NCBI GenBank assembly: GCA_964551995.1
Contig: CAZKFD010000017.1
Location: forward strand, 1-64,000
Source of the DNA: DATKJS01 sp964551995
Lineage (GTDB): Bacteria; Acidobacteriota; Aminicenantia; Aminicenantales; Saccharicenantaceae
DNA length: 64,000 bases
Direction of reading: 5' to 3'
How positions within the stretch are numbered: the stretch's first letter is position 1; every line of letters starts with the position of its first letter. The position numbers and the translations under genes are program-made. The notes beneath the pieces were generated by a model. The model made no database searches, had not been told where the DNA came from, and was given only the letters and a program-made list of their open reading frames with translations. Below are positions 44,061 to 51,523 of the stretch, one piece after another.

Positions 44061-44966
44061 ATGAAAAAAACGGGGGGCGACGAGGCATCGTATGCCTTCG
44101 GGCCGGCGGCGCGCTTTCGGGCCGCCACGCCTTATATCGTGTTCCTTCTGGTGGCCGGGGCGGCCGTCGCCGGACTCGGAGCCAGCCGGACACTCGCCGG
44201 CCGGGGACAAGTGGTTTTGGACAGCCCGCTTCCCCGGATCCTCGAGAGGACGCGGGAATACTGCCGGGATCTTGCCTCCGCGTCGCTCAACGTCGTCTGC
44301 ATGGAATGCGTCGAAACCCAAGAGTATTTGCCTCCGATCCGCCTTTTTTCGATGGGGCCGGCCGCCCGCTGCACCGTCAAGAGTGAGTCCTTCGACTACG
44401 ATTATCAGCCCGTCGGCTCGGGAGAGTCCGTCAGGGAGACACGGGCCCTGGTCCGGGAAAACGGCCGGGCCTGCCATGAAACAAACTCGGCGGTCAAATC
44501 GCGGATCTTCAAGTACCAGAACCTCATCTTCGGCCCGGTCGGGCTCCTCAGCGAATACTGGCAGACTCGGCTGGCTTATTCTTATATTGGCGAGGACAGA
44601 GCGGAAGGCTGCAAGGCCTTCGTCATCGAGGCCGCCTCGTCCGGTCCGCCGGAACCCAACCATCCTTACGGAAAGGTCTGGGTGAGCCAGGATGATTTCT
44701 CGGTCCTGAAAATCGACTGGGACGAGAAATCGCTCGGCAACTACGATATGATCGAGAGGACGGCGAGGTCCATCGGCCGCGATATGGTTCCGGCCATCCT
44801 TGCCACGGCCGAATTCGGCGTCGTTAAGAACGGCATCCGCTTTCCGAGCCGCGTGACCATCCTCGAAGATTATAAGAACTTCAGTGGGACTGTCAGGGTC
44901 TCTAAGACGACGATCGCTTATAAAAATTACAGGTTCTTCACCGTCGAGACCGAAGTCCGCTATTGA
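44061..44966 (+). CDS. membrane-anchored or exported protein of unknown function
   Basis: A 301 aa protein with one N-terminal hydrophobic helix (PYIVFLLVAGAAVAGLGA, about 24-41). The exterior part has two close cysteines (NVVCMECVETQEY) and a beta-rich C-terminal half with YGKVWVSQDDFSVLKIDWDE and FPSRVTILEDYKNF, patterns seen in LolA/outer-membrane-lipoprotein-sorting-like folds. The assignment is only a fold guess. It lies between the glycosidase and a terminator hairpin. Confidence 0.68.
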   Translation: MKKTGGDEASYAFGPAARFRAATPYIVFLLVAGAAVAGLGASRTLAGRGQVVLDSPLPRILERTREYCRDLASASLNVVCMECVETQEYLPPIRLFSMGPAARCTVKSESFDYDYQPVGSGESVRETRALVRENGRACHETNSAVKSRIFKYQNLIFGPVGLLSEYWQTRLAYSYIGEDRAEGCKAFVIEAASSGPPEPNHPYGKVWVSQDDFSVLKIDWDEKSLGNYDMIERTARSIGRDMVPAILATAEFGVVKNGIRFPSRVTILEDYKNFSGTVRVSKTTIAYKNYRFFTVETEVRY

Positions 44967-45038
44967 CTCTACAACCGGGTGCGGCCGCGGATGGATCCGG
45001 CTCAAAAAACAGGGAGGAGACGCCGCTATATTAAAGAA

Positions 45039-45075
45039 CCCCGTGCGGAAGGGGAGAAAGCCGTTCCGCACGGGG
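45039..45075. terminator. bidirectional hairpin between convergent genes
   Basis: Perfect 12-base stem CCCCGTGCGGAA (45039-45050) / TTCCGCACGGGG (45064-45075) with a 13-base loop, placed between the convergent 44061 gene and the Skp-like gene. U-richness follows only weakly on the minus-strand side (GGTTCTTTAAT). Confidence 0.6.
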
Positions 45076-45114
45076 CCGATGATGCCGCGCCGTTCGGGTC
45101 CGGTTTTCGGCGGC

Positions 45115-45663
45115 TTATTTCTTGACGGGCGGTACGGCGGCCTTGCTGGCGTCGTAGCGGCGGACGACCTCGTCGGTGATATCGATGGCCGGGTTGAACG
45201 TCACGACGCCGCTCGTTCCGAGGTCGAGGACCAGGTCGTAGCCTCTTTCCTTGGCCAGCACATCGATGATCGAAACCATGTCGGACCGCAGCCTGCTGAC
45301 CAGGCTGGCCCCGAACTGCTGGGATTCGCGGGTCGCGTCCTCTTCGTAGCGTTTCCGCTCGGTCTGCTTCTTCTCGAGGTCGGCGCTGGCGGCCATCAAG
45401 GCCTCCTGCGTCATCGTCAGCCGGCCGGTGTTGAGCCGGTTCTCCAGGGCCCGGATGGCGTCATCCATTTTCTGGATATCGGCCTTGACCTTCGCATCAC
45501 GGTCCTGCATCTGAGCCATGGCCTTCTTGCCCTCGATGGACGTTTCAAAGGCCTTCTGGGAGTTGACGATCGCGATCTTGAGGGTCTGTTGGGCGAACGA
45601 GACGGCTGCGAGCGTCAGGACGAAGGAAAGGATCAGGGGGATGAGCGATTTGGCTCTTCTCAT
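45115..45663 (-). CDS. OmpH/Skp family periplasmic chaperone
   Basis: A 182 aa protein with a signal peptide (SLIPLILSFVLTLAAVSFA), then LKIAIVNSQKAFETSIEGKK at the Skp core strand, a long charged coiled coil (about 45-130; ADIQKMDDAIRALENRL, ADLEKKQTERKRYEEDA) and a C-terminal core segment (YDLVLDLGTSGVVTFNPAID, DEVVRRYD). Skp trimers hold outer-membrane proteins in the periplasm. AGGAGG precedes ATG 45663. Confidence 0.9.
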   Translation of the reverse strand: MRRAKSLIPLILSFVLTLAAVSFAQQTLKIAIVNSQKAFETSIEGKKAMAQMQDRDAKVKADIQKMDDAIRALENRLNTGRLTMTQEALMAASADLEKKQTERKRYEEDATRESQQFGASLVSRLRSDMVSIIDVLAKERGYDLVLDLGTSGVVTFNPAIDITDEVVRRYDASKAAVPPVKK

Positions 45664-45720
45664 GAAAACCTCCTATGCGCTCAATGCGTAGAACTCATTC
45701 CTCGCCGGAATGGATTATCG

Positions 45721-45749
45721 ATTCTACCACGATTACAGGTATTTTTTAA
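45721..45749 (-). promoter_or_regulatory. promoter of the Skp-like gene
   Basis: Minus strand: -10 TAGAAT (45721-45726, 5 of 6) and -35 TTAAAA (45744-45749, 4 of 6), spacer 17. The -35 lies within the end of the aminotransferase relic. Confidence 0.5.
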
Positions 45750-45960
45750 GTATTTCTTCGACCCCCGCCAGGCCCTTCAGGAGATAGTCTCTCTCCGGTC
45801 CGTAGCCGAAACGCAGGAAGCCGTCCGTGTCGAAATGGTCGCCTGGGACGAGGAGCACGCTCCGCTCCCTGATAGACCTCGTCGGCCAGGATCCAGGTGC
45901 CGGCCCGATCGGCCAGATCGTGGACTGCATGCGCTCCATCTTGAAAGTTTCGATGTTCAC
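45733..45960 (-). pseudogene. collapsed PLP aminotransferase pseudogene (three retained fragments)
   Basis: The minus strand keeps three pieces of a class I/II aminotransferase in the right order but with most of the gene missing. 45960-45922 encodes the N terminus NIETFKMERMQST. 45919-45857, in another frame, encodes DLADRAGTWILADEVYQGAE, the block that precedes the PLP lysine. 45864-45733 encodes the C terminus ERSVLLVPGDHFDTDGFLRF and onward to KKYL. The last junction falls in a short GGAGC direct repeat, as expected for deletion between microhomologies. Without the PLP-lysine region no enzyme can be made. The intact 75-codon frame is an accident of the fusion. Confidence 0.8.
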
Positions 45961-46318
45961 CGTCTCTCTCCCTAATATGTCAGGATTTCGCCGATGGTCG
46001 AGGGCAAGCCGTGGCAGATACGGTGCATTTCTCTCAGGGTGGTACCGGGGTCGCCTGAAAGCCCCCGTAGCGGAGAGGGCCCGTCGGCCTCCGACGGGGA
46101 GAACCGCCTACTTGGAGGGGGAATCCCTTCTGCCTTCCCCCTTCCAACGGTCGCCAAATCGGCGACCTGCCTCCCCTCCTCGGACGCGGCGGCGTCCTGC
46201 GGCCAGCAGGAAATGTCCCCTGGACCCCCTTCCGTCACGCGACTGGTTCCCGGGGGAGCGATAGTGCGGGGGATAAGGGCGGCCCTGGTGCCATCTGTTC
46301 ATAATTACCAGCGCTGTT
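45961..46318. other. gene-free, hairpin-rich segment
   Basis: There is no convincing gene in these 358 bases. Hairpins follow each other closely: CTCTC/GAGAG (46031-46077, enclosing a smaller CGGGG/CCCCG stem), CCCGTCGG/CCGACGGG (46080-46098), a 10-pair stem (46114-46123 with 46135-46144), GGTCGCC/GGCGACC (46149-46167) and GGACGC/GCGTCC (46182-46197). On the minus strand the last codons before the pseudogene (translating as REMHRICHGLPSTIGEILTY) look protein-like, so part of it may be the end of another decayed gene. Confidence 0.45.
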
Positions 46319-47149
46319 CTAGATCTCGACCTTGAAGACTCTCTTGAAGGCGAAGCCGAAGGCGACGGACAGAACCAGGTAGCCGAGGAGCCAATGGATG
46401 CGGAGGCCGAGGATATCGAGACGCCTCGGCGGATAGAGGACTTCGATCGATGTGAGCGGCGTGCCGCCTGGAAGGGGCTTTTCGCCGGGATAGAGAAGCT
46501 CCTCCAGGAAAGAGCTTCCGACGGTCAGGGGAGAGACCTTTGCCAATGGACTCCCGGCGACGGCGACGGGCTTGTCTATCGTCCTCCCGGCGACGCGGAA
46601 AGTCAGGCCGGCCGGGCCCTTTTCCGGCGCCCGAATCCGCCAGTCGATCTCGTGCTCATCAGGAATACGGACAGCCGGCGTTTCGATCGCGAGACCGGGG
46701 GTGGGCTCAAGCCCGATGTCCACGGCTAGGGGGTCGGCGGCCGCCCGCAGCTTGACCTTGACCAGCGTCGTCGCGCCGGGCTTCAGCGCCGCCGCGCCGA
46801 ACCAGAGGTTGAGCTGGGCGAGCATGAACAGGAGCGGAACGATCATGACCAGCATCGGCTTGGAGTTGCAGGCGATGTATCTCATATTGGCGCGCAGGAT
46901 AGCGCCTTGGGCCCGGAGCGAGATGCGCATGTTGTCCTTGAACAGACGCAGCTCGAGCAGGTGGGCCTTGATGGCGTTCTTGGCCTTCCGGATTCCCTCC
47001 TGGTCCGAGGTCAGCCGAAAGACCCAGAGCATGAGGAAGGCCGTAAGCAGCGAGACGAAGACCATCCCGAACCAGGGGGAGAGCCCCCGGAAGGGGAAGA
47101 GCAGGACGTCGAAGATCCCGCCGAAGACGCCGTTGATGATCCCGGCCAT
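46319..47149 (-). CDS. membrane protein, possibly EMC3/DUF106 (Oxa1-superfamily)-like
   Basis: A 276 aa protein with an N-terminal amphipathic segment, a membrane helix (FGMVFVSLLTAFLMLWVF, about 27-44), a charged cytoplasmic coiled stretch (KAKNAIKAHLLELRLFKDNM), a second helix (PMLVMIVPLLFMLAQLNLWF), a beta-rich soluble domain (about 115-240) and a final helix (WLLGYLVLSVAFGFAFKRVF). The helix-coil-helix start recalls the EMC3/TMCO1/DUF106 insertase group, but the added beta domain is unusual and the match is by eye only. ATG 47149 lies 2 bases after the previous small gene and is the last gene of the phosphodiesterase cluster. Confidence 0.65.
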   Translation of the reverse strand: MAGIINGVFGGIFDVLLFPFRGLSPWFGMVFVSLLTAFLMLWVFRLTSDQEGIRKAKNAIKAHLLELRLFKDNMRISLRAQGAILRANMRYIACNSKPMLVMIVPLLFMLAQLNLWFGAAALKPGATTLVKVKLRAAADPLAVDIGLEPTPGLAIETPAVRIPDEHEIDWRIRAPEKGPAGLTFRVAGRTIDKPVAVAGSPLAKVSPLTVGSSFLEELLYPGEKPLPGGTPLTSIEVLYPPRRLDILGLRIHWLLGYLVLSVAFGFAFKRVFKVEI

Positions 47150-47151
47150 GC

Positions 47152-47343
47152 TCAGGAGATGTATCCCAGGCCCTTGAGTTTCTTCTTGATCTCTTCTTCG
47201 GAATCGCTTTCCTCGAGCTTGGCCACCTCTTTCTCCAGGCAATGCGTGACGAACTCTGCGGGCGAAGAGTAGCCGGCAAGCGCCGCGTGCTTCTTGACTT
47301 TTTCGAAGAGGCTTTTTTCGATCCTGACCTTCGCGCTTCGCAT
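47152..47343 (-). CDS. small helical, ribbon-helix-helix-like protein
   Basis: A 63 aa protein: AKVRIEKSLFEKVKKHAALA then GYSSPAEFVTHCLEKEVAKL, the strand-helix-helix pattern of RHH proteins or antitoxins, followed by an acidic tail (ESDSEEEIKKKLKGL). No toxin partner is adjacent. ATG 47343 has AAGGAG 7 bases upstream, which supports it as a real gene; the longer upstream frame is a shadow of the phosphodiesterase. Confidence 0.72.
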   Translation of the reverse strand: MRSAKVRIEKSLFEKVKKHAALAGYSSPAEFVTHCLEKEVAKLEESDSEEEIKKKLKGLGYIS

Positions 47344-47354
47344 GGGGTCGCTCC

Positions 47355-49379
47355 TTATGAAAAGATGCTCTGGCCGATCATGGCGTCGGGCTTCGGAATG
47401 CCGAAGGCCTCGAGGACGCTGACCGTGATGTCGTAGAGCGCCGGCGTCTCGGCGCGGATCGGCCGGTTGGCGAAAACGACGCCGGGGATGACGTCTGGCG
47501 AGCTCATATGGTCGCCGCTCCACTTCCGGGCGTTGTCCACGAAGACATCGGCTGGAAATCCGCCGAGCGGGGACTGCCAGGAGATTCGATAATTGCGGTC
47601 GAAACCGAGGACGATGTCCGGGGCCAGGTCCGTGTACGGGCCGTGGTAGACCTCTTTGGCGATGTAGGCGTGAAGGATGGCTTTCTCTCCCGTCTTGGGA
47701 TCGACGAGCGCCTCGAGCTTACGGGCGATCTCGTGGACGAGGTTGTCCTTCTCGGCGCCGGGCGCCACCGTCCCCTCGCGCTCGCGCCCCTTTTCATTGA
47801 TGTACAGGCCGTTCAGCCCCGCCCCATAGGCCCGAGTCTTTGACCAGTCCATGTCATCAAAAAAGGCCGTCGTTTCCTGCTTCCACGGCTTGGCCAGGCG
47901 AACATAGCCGTTTTGAAGGAGCCAGGTATTCAGGTTGAAGCCCCGCCGGAAGGGATTGAAGCCGTGATCGGACATGACGATGAGCAGCGTGTCCCTGTCG
48001 ACATTCCGGAGGACGCGGTCCAGGACGCGGTCCATATCGATGTAGATGTTCTCGATCGTGTTCCCGTATTTTGCGGCCAGGTTGGCGTCGTAGCCGGGGT
48101 GCTCCGGGTCGATGAGGCGCCAGAACATGTGCTGGCGCTGGTCCGTGCTCGAGAAGTAGAAAAAGAAGAGACCCTCATCGAAACGCGCGAGCTCGTAGTC
48201 CAGCTCCTGCAGGCTCTCCCGGAGGACGACGTCATCCTGGGCCAGAAATTCCTCTTCGTCGAGGACCTCATTGTCCAGGGCGGCCGTATCGGCAGGCAAC
48301 CCCTTAGTGAAGTAGGGCCCGAAGCGCCGCGCGAGCTCCTTGGAATAAGAGCCGGGGGTCGAGATGGGCAGGGCCGGGTCGGCGGGGTCGATATGGATCG
48401 GGCTGACGTAGAGTTTGAACTTCGGCCGGACCTCCTTGAGGTAGAACTGGCAGATGCCGGAGACGCCCTGAGTCGGGATGAAATCGAAACGGAGCGTCTT
48501 CCAGCCGCTCCACTCTTTCTCCCTGAGGATGAACTCCTGGCCCGGGATGACGATCTTGGCCACCGGGCTCGAGGGGTCGATGAACACCTTGAAGTCGATC
48601 CCGGTTTCCGGGCCGCCGGCGCGAAAGCTGTTCACGGGCCCCGGCAGCCTGCTTTCGACCCGGTTGTCGATGACGAAAACGTCGTGGACGCGACCCGTGC
48701 CGGCAGTATCCTCGGTGACCTGCATGTTTTCGTTCGTGTAGTAATTGAAGATGCCGTAGGTGCCCTTAATGTCCGGGGTGTTCATGCCGGAGAGCGTCCG
48801 CGCCCGGGTGGGAACAGGAGGATAGTTGGACGGCATCCTGATGATCGCGGACGGAATGCCGTGCTTCTCCGTGACCTGCCAGAACGCCTCGCCCTTCCTC
48901 AGGTTCTTCACCTCTCCGCCCGAGAGCGGGAAGATTATGGAGCCGACCCGAATCGTGTGCTTGGCGTCCACAGTCTCCGTGGCCGAGAAGTCCAGAAAAT
49001 ATGACGGATCGAGGTTGAGCGGGTCTCGACGAATGAAATCAAAAATGCCGTGACCTCCGGGATCGGTGCCGGTGATGAAGTTCGACCAGGCCACAGGAGT
49101 CTGGGGCGGAATGCTCGAGTGCAGCGGCCGGAAGTCCCCGCCCTCGGCCACCAGCCTCCGGAATGCGGGGAGCTTGCCGGTTTCCATCCAGCCCTTGACG
49201 AGGCCGTGGTCCAAACCGTCCATCCCCAGGACGATGATCTTCTTTGTCGCCCGGGCCTTTCCGAAGATCTTCGGGACGAAGGACGCGCCGGCGCCCATCC
49301 CGAGAGCCGCCGAGGCCGCGACGCCGATCTTCATGAATTCCCTGCGGCTCATGGCCGGCGATCTGTTTTCGGAGCTCAT
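47355..49379 (-). CDS. Tat-exported alkaline phosphatase superfamily phosphodiesterase
   Basis: A 674 aa metallohydrolase of the type I phosphodiesterase/NPP group. The Tat signal is SRREFMKIGVAASAALGMGA. Metal and nucleophile positions are visible: VLGMDGLDHG, PPQTPVAWSNFITGTDPGGH (Thr nucleophile position), SSTDQRQHMFWRL, VMSDHGFNPF, and GDHMSSPDVIPGVVFANRP. A large insertion (about 180-330) distinguishes it from small NPPs. ATG 49379 overlaps the upstream stop (ATGA). It is the third of three tandem paralogues. Confidence 0.9.
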   Translation of the reverse strand: MSSENRSPAMSRREFMKIGVAASAALGMGAGASFVPKIFGKARATKKIIVLGMDGLDHGLVKGWMETGKLPAFRRLVAEGGDFRPLHSSIPPQTPVAWSNFITGTDPGGHGIFDFIRRDPLNLDPSYFLDFSATETVDAKHTIRVGSIIFPLSGGEVKNLRKGEAFWQVTEKHGIPSAIIRMPSNYPPVPTRARTLSGMNTPDIKGTYGIFNYYTNENMQVTEDTAGTGRVHDVFVIDNRVESRLPGPVNSFRAGGPETGIDFKVFIDPSSPVAKIVIPGQEFILREKEWSGWKTLRFDFIPTQGVSGICQFYLKEVRPKFKLYVSPIHIDPADPALPISTPGSYSKELARRFGPYFTKGLPADTAALDNEVLDEEEFLAQDDVVLRESLQELDYELARFDEGLFFFYFSSTDQRQHMFWRLIDPEHPGYDANLAAKYGNTIENIYIDMDRVLDRVLRNVDRDTLLIVMSDHGFNPFRRGFNLNTWLLQNGYVRLAKPWKQETTAFFDDMDWSKTRAYGAGLNGLYINEKGREREGTVAPGAEKDNLVHEIARKLEALVDPKTGEKAILHAYIAKEVYHGPYTDLAPDIVLGFDRNYRISWQSPLGGFPADVFVDNARKWSGDHMSSPDVIPGVVFANRPIRAETPALYDITVSVLEAFGIPKPDAMIGQSIFS

Positions 49380-51523
49380 GACGGTCTCCCCCCTGTGTGT
49401 GGTGCGAACGGGTCCGCGGCTTCGACCAGGCTGCGGCCGTCCATGTGCGCCGGCGCTTGGAGCCCGAAGAGGGCCAAGGCCGTCGGGGCGATATCCATGA
49501 TCGACGGGTTGTCTGTCTTGATCTTGAGGCTCGAGAAGAAGACGCCAGGAACAAGCGGCGGGTCGATGCAATGGTCGCCGCTCCACGCCTTGGTGTTGTC
49601 CTCGAAGACCGTCCGGTTGACGATCCCGGTCACCCCATCCCAGGAGGCCCGGAAGCCCTCGTTGTAGCCGATGATGAGGTCCGGCGCGTTGTCCTTGTAT
49701 GGCCCGGCATAGATCCGTCCCGAATCGTAGACATGAGTGATCGCGACCTGGCCGGTGGCCGGGTCCTTGAGACCGGTGAGCTTGCCGACAAGCTCGGCTT
49801 TGAGGCGCTCCGCTTCTTCTCCGGCGGCGACGGTCCCGCGGGCCTCGCGGCCTCGGACATTGAGGTAGATCCCCCCGAGCCCCAGGCCGTACGCCCGGGT
49901 CCTGTCCCAGTCGACGTCCCTGAACCATTCGCCGCTTTGCCCGCTCCCGTCCTTGAGCGAGAGATAGCCGTTCGCGAGGAGCCACGAGTTCAGATTGACG
50001 CCGCGGCGGAAGGACTTGAAGCCGTGGTCGGACATGACGAAGAGGACGCTTCGGCTGTCCAGGGCCCCCGCGACGCGCCCGACGAGCTCGTCCATCTTCC
50101 TGTAGAGATCCTCGATGACCCCGGGACCGAGCCCCGATTGGCCAGGGACGCTGAGGGCCGGGTGGCCCTTGTCGAGGTAGCGGAAGAACATGTGCTGGAT
50201 GCTGTCGGTCGTCTCGAAGACGATGGCGACGAGTCCCCTCGGCGTCTTGTCCAGGGCGTTCCGGAGCATGGCCTCCCACTCCGAGTGGTTCGAGTAGGTG
50301 AGGTCAAGGAAGGCCTGCTCGCCGAGGGCGCCCTCGTTCAGGGCCCAGGTGTCGTTCGCCTCCCCGAGCGTGACGTAGCGGCCCAAGAGCTTAGCCAGGT
50401 AGACCGAGTAAATGAAGGGGTGGGAGATCGGCAGGGCCGGCTTGTCCGGGTCGATGTTGAGGGGAGTAACGTACATCTCGAACTCCGGCTCGAGCCGGCA
50501 GACGAAGAACTTGCAGATGGCTCGGATACGGATTCCCAGTCCGGGCCGGAAGACGACCGGGACCCAGGGGCTGAAGGTCCCCGACTCGAGGAAGAACCGC
50601 TGGCCGGAGACCTCGATGTCCGCGCCCCGCCGCTCGCGGTCGATCCTCACTTCGAGCGGGATCAGGATGTCCCCGGGGTTCTTGAGCATCGTGTTCTCCG
50701 GCCCCGAGAGAGATGTCCGGATCCTGTCCCCGGCCCGCCGGACGGCGATGACGATCCCTCCTTCGTGCTTCCGGACTTTTTCTTCGTCCGTCGTATAGAA
50801 GGAGAACGTTCCCTGGCTGCCCTTGAGGTCGGGCGTGCACATCCCGGCAAGGAGATGGCCCTTGAACTTCTCCGGAGGGAAGGTGATCGGCACGCGCAGG
50901 ACTGTGCTAGCGATGCCTTTTTCGCCCAGCAGTTTCCAGAACGGCACGCTCTTGCGCAGGCCGCGGATCTCCGGCTTTCCGAGAGGCACGTTGTATTTTC
51001 CCAGGCCGAGCGTCCGCCGAGGCTTGCCGATCCGGGCCGACGAGAGATCCGGCAGGTAGGTCCTGGGATCGCGGCTGAGGAAATCGAAGATATTGTGCTT
51101 CGAGGGCTCGCAGCCGGTCATGAAGGACGACCAGGCTACGGGCGAGATGGCGGGCGTCGTCGTCCGCAGGCGGGCGTAGGCGCCCTCCTTTTTAAGGCGG
51201 GCGAGGTTGGGCAGCTTGCCCTCAGCCATGAACCGTTCCGCAAGGGTCGGCTCCAGGCCGTCCAGGCCGAGGATGACCAGACGGCCGATGGGGCTTTTTT
51301 TGTAGGCGCGCTGCCCGCGCATTGCCCGCCAGAGAAAGCGGAACGGCCAGGCGAGAAAGGAGAAGACGGCCATGAAGAACGTCAGGAAGAGAACGAGGAA
51401 CGAGGAGAGGAAGGCGAAGCCCGCGCCCGGGCCCACGTAGGCCGCGAGCGGCGCGGACAGAAGACTCGGCAGGATGCCGAAGAGAGCGATGACCAGCCGA
51501 AGTGTTCGCCGCGGGCGACTCAT
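49376..51523 (-). CDS. membrane-anchored alkaline phosphatase superfamily phosphodiesterase
   Basis: A 715 aa paralogue of the neighbours. Its N terminus has two hydrophobic stretches (LVIALFGILPSLLSAPLAAY and FLSSFLVLFLTFFMAVFSFL, about 9-62), so it is anchored in the membrane. The catalytic domain follows: ILGLDGLEPTL, AISPVAWSSFMTGCEPSKHN (Ser nucleophile position), TTDSIQHMFFRY, VMSDHGFKSF, WSGDHCIDPPLVPGVFFSS. It starts in an ATGA overlap with the upstream gene. Topology would place the catalytic domain outside or inside depending on whether the first helix is cleaved. Confidence 0.9.
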   Translation of the reverse strand: MSRPRRTLRLVIALFGILPSLLSAPLAAYVGPGAGFAFLSSFLVLFLTFFMAVFSFLAWPFRFLWRAMRGQRAYKKSPIGRLVILGLDGLEPTLAERFMAEGKLPNLARLKKEGAYARLRTTTPAISPVAWSSFMTGCEPSKHNIFDFLSRDPRTYLPDLSSARIGKPRRTLGLGKYNVPLGKPEIRGLRKSVPFWKLLGEKGIASTVLRVPITFPPEKFKGHLLAGMCTPDLKGSQGTFSFYTTDEEKVRKHEGGIVIAVRRAGDRIRTSLSGPENTMLKNPGDILIPLEVRIDRERRGADIEVSGQRFFLESGTFSPWVPVVFRPGLGIRIRAICKFFVCRLEPEFEMYVTPLNIDPDKPALPISHPFIYSVYLAKLLGRYVTLGEANDTWALNEGALGEQAFLDLTYSNHSEWEAMLRNALDKTPRGLVAIVFETTDSIQHMFFRYLDKGHPALSVPGQSGLGPGVIEDLYRKMDELVGRVAGALDSRSVLFVMSDHGFKSFRRGVNLNSWLLANGYLSLKDGSGQSGEWFRDVDWDRTRAYGLGLGGIYLNVRGREARGTVAAGEEAERLKAELVGKLTGLKDPATGQVAITHVYDSGRIYAGPYKDNAPDLIIGYNEGFRASWDGVTGIVNRTVFEDNTKAWSGDHCIDPPLVPGVFFSSLKIKTDNPSIMDIAPTALALFGLQAPAHMDGRSLVEAADPFAPHTGGRPS

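Noticed and set aside
45733..45960. Annotating the 75-codon frame as a functional small gene
   Set aside because: Its two ends match the extremes of one aminotransferase and the middle matches it in another frame, so it is a deletion product.
46036..46050. AGGGTGGTACCGGGG on the plus strand, one base off the T-box consensus AGGGTGGNACCGCG
   Set aside because: No stem I-like region fits upstream (the pseudogene is there, on the other strand), no biosynthetic or synthetase gene follows on the plus strand, and the same bases read plausibly as codons on the minus strand.
45972..46238. An 88-codon minus-strand frame upstream of the pseudogene
   Set aside because: Only the last 20 or so codons look protein-like; the rest covers the hairpin cluster and has no start with an SD.
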